Part shown: in pieces, positions 27,328 to 34,797 of the stretch | Layout of the letters: each line of letters begins with the position of its first letter | How positions within the stretch are numbered: position 1 is the stretch's first letter | DNA from: CAYVUV01 sp964455095 | GTDB taxonomy: Bacteria; Desulfobacterota; Binatia; HRBIN30; CADEER01 | DNA length: 64,000 nt | Direction: 5' to 3' | Assembly (NCBI GenBank): GCA_964455095.1 | Contig: CAYVUV010000322.1 | Location: 11,911 to 75,910 of the forward strand | Notes under the pieces: model-generated | What the model was told of the DNA's origin: nothing | The model's input: only the letters and a program-made list of their open reading frames with translations | The model's database searches: none | Made by a program: the position numbers and the translations under genes

Positions 27328-28409
27328 CGCGACGTCTCACATCTATTCGCGTCGTCGGGGCGCGGCCGCAGTTCATGCAGGCCGCGGCGCTGCGGCGCGA
27401 GCTGCTGCGCCGCGGGCATCGCGAGATACTCGTCCACACCGGCCAACACTACGACGACGCGATGAGCCATGTTCTCTTTCGAGAGCTGGAGCTGCCCGTG
27501 CCCGATATCAACCTCAACGTCGGCTCCGGCCGCCATTCCGAGCAGACCGGCCGCATGCTGGTGGCGCTGGAGTCGGTGCTGGCGACGACGCCGTGCGACG
27601 TGCTGGTGGTCGATGGCGACACCAACTCGACGCTGGCCGGGGCGCTGGCGGCGGCCAAGGCGCATCGACCGCTCGTCCATATCGAAGCGGGATTGCGCAG
27701 CTTTGACCGCAGCATGCCCGAGGAGATCAACCGCATTGTCGCCGATCGGGTCAGCTCGCTCCTGTGCGCTCCGACGACGAGCGCCGTGGAGAACCTGCGC
27801 CGCGAGGGACTGGCCGATCGCACCGTCCTCACCGGCGACCTGATGTACGATAGCTTCCTCCAGTTTCGCGGCCGGCAGCGGAGCGAGGCGCTGGCGGAAC
27901 TGGGCCTGTCGCCGCGCGCGTACTTGTTGGCGACGATCCATCGCCCGGAGAACACCGACGACTTCGGTCGATTCGAGAGCATCGTCCGCGCGCTCGGGCG
28001 CATGCCTCTGCCCGTCATCATGCCGGTACATCCGCGCACGGCGCCGCTGCTGGAGCAGACGTCGATGTCCATCCGCGGCCCTGTGCGACCCGTGCCGCCG
28101 CAGGGGTACCTGGCCATGCTCGCGCTCATCGAGAATGCCAGGGCCGTGCTGACGGACTCTGGCGGCGTGCAGCGCGAGGCCTTCTTTGCGGGCGTGCCCA
28201 ACGTCGTGTTGCGCGAGGTGTCGGAGTGGCGCGAGCAGATGCAGACGCCCTGGTCTGTGATCGGCGGTTGGCAGACCGACCGCATCTGCCAGGCCGCGGC
28301 AGCCATGCTGGACGGTTGGAGTGAAGCGCCGGTCGATGCGGCGGCGATCTACGGTGGGGGAATGGCGGCCGCGCGCATTCTCGATGCCATCGAGGAGCGT
28401 TGGGGATGA
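27324..28409 (+). CDS. Non-hydrolysing UDP-N-acetylglucosamine 2-epimerase, copy 2
   Basis: This second 2-epimerase of 361 residues keeps the same motifs as the gene at 23593: VVGARPQFMQAA, HTGQHYDDAMS, DGDTNSTLAGA, HIEAGLRSFDRSMPEEINR (Glu121, Glu133/134) and TIHRPENTDD. It is clearly paralogous yet diverged across the body. It may act on a different UDP-sugar, for example UDP-GlcNAc to UDP-ManNAc, giving the operon two 2-epimerised precursors. ATG 27324 overlaps the wzt stop; a longer in-frame start at 27267 lies inside wzt and lacks family similarity. Confidence 0.9.
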   Translation: MTRRLTSIRVVGARPQFMQAAALRRELLRRGHREILVHTGQHYDDAMSHVLFRELELPVPDINLNVGSGRHSEQTGRMLVALESVLATTPCDVLVVDGDTNSTLAGALAAAKAHRPLVHIEAGLRSFDRSMPEEINRIVADRVSSLLCAPTTSAVENLRREGLADRTVLTGDLMYDSFLQFRGRQRSEALAELGLSPRAYLLATIHRPENTDDFGRFESIVRALGRMPLPVIMPVHPRTAPLLEQTSMSIRGPVRPVPPQGYLAMLALIENARAVLTDSGGVQREAFFAGVPNVVLREVSEWREQMQTPWSVIGGWQTDRICQAAAAMLDGWSEAPVDAAAIYGGGMAAARILDAIEERWG

Positions 28410-29452
28410 GGATCCTGCACGGCCCGCAGAACATCGGCGGCATGGCCGGCGTTTTGGCCCGCGCCCAGCGCGAGCTGGGCTACGACGCGCAGGCCGTCTG
28501 CCTGCCGACCGGCCGCTACGACTACGCCTGCGATCAGCTCCTCGATCCCGCCCGCTTCGCCGGGCTCGCCGGGCCGCTCCGCTCGGTCCTCGCGCAAGCG
28601 CCGCGCTTCGACGTCTACCACTTCTATTTCGGCGAATCGCTCGCCGGCAGTTCGCTGCGCGACGTGCCGTGGCTCAAGCGCCTGGGACGGCGCGTCTTCT
28701 TCTACTTCTGCGGCTGCGACATCCGCGACAGCAAACACGTCATCGCAACCTACGAATACAGCGCGTGCAAAGCGTGCTGGCCGCAACTGTGCAGCGCCAA
28801 CCGACCGCAGGCGCTGGACATGGCGCGACGGTTTGCCGACGGCGTCTTCGTCAGCACGCCCGATTTGCTGGAGTTCGTTCCGGGGGCAACGCTGCTTCCA
28901 CAACCGATCGAGCTGCATCAGTTCGACGCGTTGCGCAGCGCCAACCTCGGACCGCCGCCGGGGACGCCCGGTGTGGATCGACCCGCGCGCATCGCCCACG
29001 CCCCGACAAACCGGGCCATGAAGGGAAGCGATCGCATCGAGGCGGCCGTGCGCTCGCTTGCCGCGCGCGGGCTCAAGGTAGAGCTGGTGGCGCTGGAGAA
29101 TCGCCCGCACAAGGAAGTGCTGGAGCTCTGTGCCACGTGCGATCTTGCCATCGATCAGTTGCTGATCGGCGCCTATGGGCAGTTCGCGGTCGAGTGCATG
29201 GCGATGGGCAAGCCGACCATCTGCTACATCCGGCCGGACCTGGCCGAAGCCTATCCGCCGGATTGCCCGATCATCTCCGCCTCGCCGCGCGACATCGAGC
29301 CGGTGCTGGCGAGCACACTCACCGCGCAGGGCTCGTGGGAAGCCATCGGCCGCGCCGGCCGCCAGTACGTGGAGCGCGTCCACGACGCCCGCAAGGTCGC
29401 CGCCGACGCCATTGCGGCCTATCAACGAGGAGCGGTTCGATGCGCGTCGTGA
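28406..29452 (+). CDS. Glycosyltransferase, GT-B type (GT4-like)
   Basis: This 348-residue protein starts MRILHGPQNIGGMAGVLARAQ, a typical GT-B N-terminal Rossmann lobe with a glycine-rich turn. Its C-terminal lobe includes APTNRAMKGSDRIEAAVRSL and later GQFAVECMAMGKPTICYIRPD, where the E-x7-E-like donor site normally sits. A Cys-rich stretch, CKACWPQLC, is unusual. It probably transfers one sugar during repeat-unit or chain assembly at the cytoplasmic membrane face. ATG 28406 overlaps the previous stop (ATGA). Donor and acceptor are unknown. Confidence 0.82.
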   Translation: MRILHGPQNIGGMAGVLARAQRELGYDAQAVCLPTGRYDYACDQLLDPARFAGLAGPLRSVLAQAPRFDVYHFYFGESLAGSSLRDVPWLKRLGRRVFFYFCGCDIRDSKHVIATYEYSACKACWPQLCSANRPQALDMARRFADGVFVSTPDLLEFVPGATLLPQPIELHQFDALRSANLGPPPGTPGVDRPARIAHAPTNRAMKGSDRIEAAVRSLAARGLKVELVALENRPHKEVLELCATCDLAIDQLLIGAYGQFAVECMAMGKPTICYIRPDLAEAYPPDCPIISASPRDIEPVLASTLTAQGSWEAIGRAGRQYVERVHDARKVAADAIAAYQRGAVRCAS

Positions 29453-30864
29453 TGCTGACCGACGACGTGATGATCGATCGGCGCATTCTCCTCGAGGCCG
29501 AGACGCTGGTCGACGCAGGCCACGAGACGATTCTTCTCGCTGCCGCGTCGCCTGACCACCCGGCGCATCATTTCGAGGGTTCGGTCAAAGTGGAGCGGGT
29601 CGGAGCGCCACCGTCGGCACCTGCGAGACATCTGATCGAATCCGCCCGCAACCGCTACGCGAACCTGTCCAACCGCGTGTTGACGAAGGTGGCGCGGTTG
29701 AACGAGCGCGTTCAGCTTGGAACGCAGCGCTGGTGGTACCTGCCGGGAGGCGCGGTGCGAAAGCTCTGTCGGGGCGGCGCGCGGGTGGTGCGCGGGCTGC
29801 TGGTGCGGCAGGACCGAGTCGTCCGGCGCGCGGCGCAACTCATGGTGGGCGTGCACGCCAGGCTGCGCCAGCTCGACGATCGCGATCGCCACCTGGTCGA
29901 ACGCATCCGCTTCTACCGGCCCGACGTCATTCACGCCCACGATCTGCCGCAGCTGCGGCCGGCGGCGGCCGCCAAACGGGAGCTCGGTGTGCGGCTCGTC
30001 TACGACGCCCACGAGCTGTACCCGGAGATCCACACGCTCACCCCGCCGCAAAAGCGAATGCTGGCGGAGCGCGAAGCGCGCTACATCCGTGCGTGCGACC
30101 TGGTCATCACCGTCAACGCCTACATGGCCCAGATCATGGCCGAGCGGTACGGCATCGCCGCACCCGCGGTCATCCTGAATGCCACCGCACAGCCGCCCGG
30201 ATTCGACCAGCGCGAGCGCTACGACCGCTTTCGCGCCGCGCTGCCGATCCCGCGCGACGCGGTCATCCTGCTGTATCAGGGGTGGATGTCGCTCGGCCGC
30301 GGTCTGGATACGCTGCTGCGCTCGATCGCGCTGGTGAAGGACCCGCGCGTGCACCTCGTCATGATGGGATACGGCGCAGGGTGCGAGGCGCTGCCGCCGT
30401 TGGCACGTGAGCTGGGGCTGAGCCACCGCATTCATTTCAAGGACGCCGTGTCGCAGTCGGAGCTGCTGTTCTGGACAGCCTCCGCCGACGCGGGGATCAT
30501 TCCCTACCCGCCCGTCGACCTGAACAATCACTTCTGCTCGCCCAACAAGCTGTTCGAGTTCATCGCGGCGCGCCTGCCGATCATCGCCAACGACCTGCCG
30601 TTTCTGCGCGACGTGGTGGCGGGCAACGACTTCGGCGTCGTCCGGAAGTTGGACACCGCCGCCGACTTGGCGGCGGCGATCGACAGCATGTTCGACGATT
30701 TCCCCGCCCGCACCGAACATTTCCGCAACTCGCTTATCGGGGCCGGCGACCGCTTTGCCTGGTCCGTTGAGCAGAAGAAGTTGCTGTCGCTGTATCGGCC
30801 GTTCCTCGCGACCGAGCACCGAGTCGCGGCGCAGGCGTCTCTGCCTGCGGGCGTGCCGGAGTGA
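29440..30864 (+). CDS. Glycosyltransferase, GT4-like (paralogue of the next gene)
   Basis: This 474-residue GT-B enzyme begins MRVVMLTDDVMIDRRILLEAE. A basic, helical insertion (about 60-140) may bind membrane. DVIHAHDLPQLRPA and VYDAHELYPEIHTL follow, then the C-lobe with LYQGWMSLGRGLDTLL and CSPNKLFEFIAARLPII. The motif set is shared with the next gene, so they are paralogues with different lengths. GAGGAG lies just before ATG 29440, inside the end of the previous gene (13-base overlap). Confidence 0.85.
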   Translation: MRVVMLTDDVMIDRRILLEAETLVDAGHETILLAAASPDHPAHHFEGSVKVERVGAPPSAPARHLIESARNRYANLSNRVLTKVARLNERVQLGTQRWWYLPGGAVRKLCRGGARVVRGLLVRQDRVVRRAAQLMVGVHARLRQLDDRDRHLVERIRFYRPDVIHAHDLPQLRPAAAAKRELGVRLVYDAHELYPEIHTLTPPQKRMLAEREARYIRACDLVITVNAYMAQIMAERYGIAAPAVILNATAQPPGFDQRERYDRFRAALPIPRDAVILLYQGWMSLGRGLDTLLRSIALVKDPRVHLVMMGYGAGCEALPPLARELGLSHRIHFKDAVSQSELLFWTASADAGIIPYPPVDLNNHFCSPNKLFEFIAARLPIIANDLPFLRDVVAGNDFGVVRKLDTAADLAAAIDSMFDDFPARTEHFRNSLIGAGDRFAWSVEQKKLLSLYRPFLATEHRVAAQASLPAGVPE

Positions 30865-32120
30865 GCGTGCCTTCCGGGGAGCGTCTCGACGCCGGCGCCC
30901 GTTCGGTGCTGGTGCTTTCCTCGCATACCGGACAGTTGGATCGACGCATCGTCGCGGAGATCAATACGCTGGCAGAGAGCGGCCGCGACGTCACCCTCGT
31001 CGGACTGCCGGCCTACATCGCCGACGGGCTCCTGGCGACCTCCGTGCGCGTCGTGATGGCCAGCGACCCGAGGACCCATAACCTGATGGGCGCTCCCGAG
31101 CTGTCGCTGGCGCACCACCTCGGCCGCTACCTGCCCGGTCCGCTGCGCCGCATTGGTCGCCACCTGTGGCACCGACGACCGTGGGCGTACGGGAACCCGG
31201 CCGATGGGCTGGTGGAGCTGGTGCCGCCCGGCAACTTCGACGTCATCCACTGCCACGATGCCGACACGCTGCCGGCCGCAGTCACCCTGCGCCGCCAGCG
31301 GATGCCGACGGCCAAGCTCGTCTACGACAGCCACGAGTTCTACCCCTTCCAGTTCGACGATCCGGCGCTGCAGAAATACTGGATGCGCCGCGAGGGCCAG
31401 CACATCGGCCTGGCCGACGCCGTGATCACCGTCAGCGACGCAGTGGCGGGCGCGATGGCCTCGCTCTACGGCATCGCTCCGCCGCATGTCATCTACAACG
31501 GCTACGGCGTGAAGGATGAGCCCGGCGACGCCACTCCCGCGTCGTTCCTTCAGCACTTCGGAGCGCCGCCGGGCGGCCGGCGCGTGCTCTTCCAGGGCTT
31601 CTTCCTCGAAGGGCGCAACCTGCGCAACCTCGTCACCGGGCTGGCATTGCTCGACAGCGGTGTGCAGCTGTTCATGCTCGGCGCCGGGGCCGAAGAGGAA
31701 GACCTGCGCCGCATCTGCCGCGACCACGGCATCCGCAACGTCTTCTTCGGTCCGCTCGTCCGGCAGGACCAATTGCTGTCGCTGACGCGGCAGGCGGAGC
31801 TCGGCATGATCCCATATCTGGGCGACAAGCTCATGAACGTTCGGCTGTGTGCGCCCAACAAGCTGTTCGAGTTCATCGAGGCGCGCATACCGATCTGCGC
31901 CAGCGACCTGCCGGAGCTGAGGCAGATCGTGCGCGGCCACGGCATCGGCGACGTGTACCGGATGGATTCGCCCGAACAGATCGCCGCCGCGGTGCGCGAC
32001 TGTTTGCGGCGCCGCGACGCGGGCGAGTTCGCACCGAACCTCGCCCCCGCGGCCGATCGATTCTCGTGGCGCCGCCAGGCCGACCTGTTGCTGGGTCTCT
32101 ACGACGAGCTGGGAGTCTGA
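30861..32120 (+). CDS. Glycosyltransferase, GT4-like
   Basis: This 419-residue GT-B enzyme has SVLVLSSHTGQLDRRIVAE in the N-lobe, then VIHCHDADTLPAAV, VYDSHEFYPFQFDD, LFQGFFLEGRNLRNLV and CAPNKLFEFIEARIPIC. It lacks most of the basic insertion present in its neighbour. GTG 30861 overlaps the previous stop as GTGA. It likely adds one residue of the polysaccharide; linkage specificity cannot be inferred. Confidence 0.85.
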   Translation: MSVPSGERLDAGARSVLVLSSHTGQLDRRIVAEINTLAESGRDVTLVGLPAYIADGLLATSVRVVMASDPRTHNLMGAPELSLAHHLGRYLPGPLRRIGRHLWHRRPWAYGNPADGLVELVPPGNFDVIHCHDADTLPAAVTLRRQRMPTAKLVYDSHEFYPFQFDDPALQKYWMRREGQHIGLADAVITVSDAVAGAMASLYGIAPPHVIYNGYGVKDEPGDATPASFLQHFGAPPGGRRVLFQGFFLEGRNLRNLVTGLALLDSGVQLFMLGAGAEEEDLRRICRDHGIRNVFFGPLVRQDQLLSLTRQAELGMIPYLGDKLMNVRLCAPNKLFEFIEARIPICASDLPELRQIVRGHGIGDVYRMDSPEQIAAAVRDCLRRRDAGEFAPNLAPAADRFSWRRQADLLLGLYDELGV

Positions 32121-32124
32121 GCTG

Positions 32125-34038
32125 ATGTGCGGCATCGCGGGCCTCGTGGCCGATCCACTCCCGCAGAGCGCGAAACAGGACGTCATGCGCATGCTCGACG
32201 TCATGCGTCATCGCGGTCCCGACGGCGAGGGCGTGCGCGTCGATCCCGGCGGGCGCGCCATCCTCGGCCACCGCCGACTGGCGATCATCGACCCGGCGCA
32301 CGGCCAGCAGCCGATGAGCAACGAGGACGGCACGGTCTGGGTGGTGTTCAACGGCTGCATCTACAACTATGAGGAGATCGCCCGCGACCTGCGCCGACGC
32401 GGGCACAGCTTCCGCACCGCCTCCGACACCGAGGTGATCGTGCACGCCTGGGAGCAATGGGGTCCCGAGGCGGTCGGCCGGTTCAACGGCATGTGGGCCT
32501 TCGCCCTGTTCGATGCGCGCAGCCAGACGCTCTTCTGTTCGCGCGACCGTATGGGCGTCAAGCCGTTCTACTACGCCGTGCAGGGCGATCGCTTCGCCTT
32601 TGCGTCGGAGATCAAGGCGCTGCTGGCCGGCGGTGCCGTCGCGCCCGGCGTCGATGCGGTGGGCTTGCGGCACTACCTGACGTTTCAATGGTGCATGGGC
32701 CAGACGACCATGTTCCGGGGGGTGCATCGTCTGCCGCCCGGGCACAACCTGCTGTTGCGACCCGGATCGCCGCCGCAGTTGACGCGCTATTGGCAGCTCG
32801 CGCTCGAGCCCGACATGCAACACGACGAGCCGCACTTCCTCGAGCGGCTCACGTGGCTGTTGGAGGACTCGGTGCGCATACGCCTGCGCGCCGACGTGCC
32901 GCTGGGCTCCCACCTGTCCGGCGGCCTGGATTCGTCATCCATCGTCTGCCTGATGCGCAGGTTGCTGGGCGAGGCGCCGATCAAGACGTTTACCGGCGCC
33001 TTCGACGCGGGCGCGGCCTTCGACGAAACGCACCATGCCCGGTCGGTGGCCGAGGCCGCCAACGCCGAGTCGCTGACCTCCTACTTCACACCCCGGCACT
33101 TCGTCGACTCGATCGAGAAGATCATCTGGCACATGGACGAGCCCGCCGCCGGCCCGGGCGTCTTCCCGCAGTTCGGGATCTCGCAGCTCGCGTCGCAACA
33201 CGTGAAGGTGGTGCTCGGCGGCCAGGGCGGCGACGAGCTGTTCATCGGTTACGCGCGCTACCTGATCGCCTACCTCGAAGAATGCCTGCGCGGTGCGATC
33301 CACGACACGGTCGGGCAGGCGCAGTACGTCGCGACGCTGGCGACGATCGTTCCCAGCCTGCCGTCGCTCGAGCCGTACGTGCCGATGCTCCAGTCGTTCT
33401 GGCAGGAAGGACTCTTTGATCCGCCGTCGCAGCGCTATTTTCGACTGATGGATCGGTTCGCGGACAGCCACGCGCTGCTGCACCCCGATCTCGCGGTGGA
33501 TGCGAACGCCACGCGCGGCGAGTTCATCGCCATGTTCGACGGTGTTCCCGCCAGGTCGATGATCAACCGTATGCTCTCGGTCGATCTCCAGACGCATCTG
33601 CAGGCGCTTTTGCAGGTGGAAGACCGCACCAGCATGGCCTGGGGCCTCGAATCGCGCGTCCCTCTGCTGGACTACCGGCTGGCAGAGCTGATGGCGGCCA
33701 CGCCGCCGGTCATCAAGTTCAAGAACGGCGAGCTGAAGTACTTGTTCCGCCGCGCCGTGCGCAACCTCGTCCCGCCGCGGATCCTCGAGCGCAAGGACAA
33801 GATGGGCTTCCCCGTCCCCATCGCGCAGTGGATGCGTGGGCCGCTGCACGATTTCATCTGCGATGTGCTGCTCAGCCGAGCCTGCCGGCAACGCGGTGTG
33901 CTGAACACCGACCGCATCGAGGAGCAGATCGACGGCCAGCAGCCCTTCAGCCGCGGCCTCTGGGGCGCGCTGTGTCTGGAGCTGTGGTACCGCACCTTCA
34001 TCGACGCACCTGGCGCCGCGCCAGCCGGTCAGATCTAG
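32125..34038 (+). CDS. asnB: Asparagine synthase (glutamine-hydrolysing)-like amidotransferase
   Basis: This 637-residue protein has a class-II glutamine amidotransferase domain with N-terminal nucleophile Cys2 (MCGIAGLVAD) and MRHRGPDGEG, then a synthetase domain with the PP-loop SGGLDSSS starting at Ser265. It could make asparagine. Its position as the last gene of a polysaccharide operon that makes a uronic acid suggests it instead amidates the uronate carboxyl, as AsnB-like proteins are thought to do in some O-antigen loci. It starts five bases after the glycosyltransferase stop. Confidence 0.88.
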   Translation: MCGIAGLVADPLPQSAKQDVMRMLDVMRHRGPDGEGVRVDPGGRAILGHRRLAIIDPAHGQQPMSNEDGTVWVVFNGCIYNYEEIARDLRRRGHSFRTASDTEVIVHAWEQWGPEAVGRFNGMWAFALFDARSQTLFCSRDRMGVKPFYYAVQGDRFAFASEIKALLAGGAVAPGVDAVGLRHYLTFQWCMGQTTMFRGVHRLPPGHNLLLRPGSPPQLTRYWQLALEPDMQHDEPHFLERLTWLLEDSVRIRLRADVPLGSHLSGGLDSSSIVCLMRRLLGEAPIKTFTGAFDAGAAFDETHHARSVAEAANAESLTSYFTPRHFVDSIEKIIWHMDEPAAGPGVFPQFGISQLASQHVKVVLGGQGGDELFIGYARYLIAYLEECLRGAIHDTVGQAQYVATLATIVPSLPSLEPYVPMLQSFWQEGLFDPPSQRYFRLMDRFADSHALLHPDLAVDANATRGEFIAMFDGVPARSMINRMLSVDLQTHLQALLQVEDRTSMAWGLESRVPLLDYRLAELMAATPPVIKFKNGELKYLFRRAVRNLVPPRILERKDKMGFPVPIAQWMRGPLHDFICDVLLSRACRQRGVLNTDRIEEQIDGQQPFSRGLWGALCLELWYRTFIDAPGAAPAGQI

Positions 34039-34080
34039 GCGGGGCTTTTCATCATCTAGGGCCAAAGGCGCCACTGCACC

Positions 34081-34190
34081 GGAGAATCACGAAAGCTCGA
34101 AGGTACGAAAACACCAGACTCAGATCTTAGGCCTAGCATGCCTGAGTTTGTTCTTCGTGGCTTCGGTCTTTCGCGGTTTCGTGATTCTCC
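34081..34190. repeat. Intergenic inverted repeat with TTTCGTGATTCTCC ends
   Basis: Perfect 14-base arms at 34081-34094 (GGAGAATCACGAAA) and 34177-34190 enclose about 80 bases with CTTCGTGGCTTCGGTCTTTCG-like purine/pyrimidine repeats and a smaller inner dyad (CTCAG...CTGAG). It is less GC-rich than its neighbours. It lies between two convergent genes and is probably a dispersed repeat that also forms a transcript-end hairpin. The remaining gap (34039-34275) shows nothing else. Confidence 0.75.
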
Positions 34191-34275
34191 GAATCATCCG
34201 TGGCACCGTCTGAAGTGGAGTTTCTGGGCAAAGCCCCAGAGGAACCAGAGGGCGTGATGTCCCCGCCTTCTGCGC

Positions 34276-34797
34276 CTACTCTTCCACCGGACGCGGCTTC
34301 ATCGCGTAGATGCGCGTGACCTCGATTTCGAGCGCGACGGTGCGGCGCGGGGCGCCGCCGGCGCCGGGGCGGGTGTCGCGCAGGGTGCCGGGGATTTCAC
34401 GGGCGCGGCCGTAGACGATGGCGGCGGCACCGTGCGCGCCCCAGGTGGTGAGCGCGACGGACGGGTTGGCGCGCAGATCGGCGCGGCGCACGGCGTTTTC
34501 GTAGATCGTCGAGCGCAACCGGCCGTTGACGAACTGGGCGTGCACGGGCGCGATGTGGGGCGTGCCGCCGGCGCCGACCGTGGCCATGGCGACGGTGCGC
34601 GTGCCGTTCCAGAAGTCGACGAACTCCGCCGCCGTCATCTGGCGTTCGGCGCGGTCGAACGTCTCGCGCACGGCGCGCCCGGCGCGCGCGCGGCTGCGGT
34701 CGAGCACGTCTTGCAAGTGCGCCAGCGCCTCGGGCGGCCAGGTGGCCGGGTCGCGCTCGCTCGGCGTCGCGCCGGCGACGATCGGTTGCTTGCTCAC
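34276..34797 (-). CDS. Pyridoxamine 5'-phosphate oxidase-like flavin-binding protein
   Basis: This 173-residue protein has a split-barrel flavin-binding domain: FWNGTRTVAMATVGAGGTPHIAPVH and then FVNGRLRSTIYENAVRRADLRANPSVAL, the usual PNPOx-like/F420-dependent pattern. It probably binds FMN or F420 and acts as a small oxidoreductase. GTG 34797 is preferred: it has a GGAGA site and overlaps the upstream stop as GTGA. ATG 34815 would overlap by 22 bases and lacks a ribosome site. The 34797 start implies coupling to the secreted dockerin-like gene. Substrate unknown. Confidence 0.8.
   Translation of the reverse strand: MSKQPIVAGATPSERDPATWPPEALAHLQDVLDRSRARAGRAVRETFDRAERQMTAAEFVDFWNGTRTVAMATVGAGGTPHIAPVHAQFVNGRLRSTIYENAVRRADLRANPSVALTTWGAHGAAAIVYGRAREIPGTLRDTRPGAGGAPRRTVALEIEVTRIYAMKPRPVEE

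Noticed and set aside
24720..34038. Horizontally acquired island
   Set aside because: The polysaccharide operon has the same GC-rich coding style as its surroundings and no mobility genes at its ends, so transfer cannot be claimed from the sequence alone.
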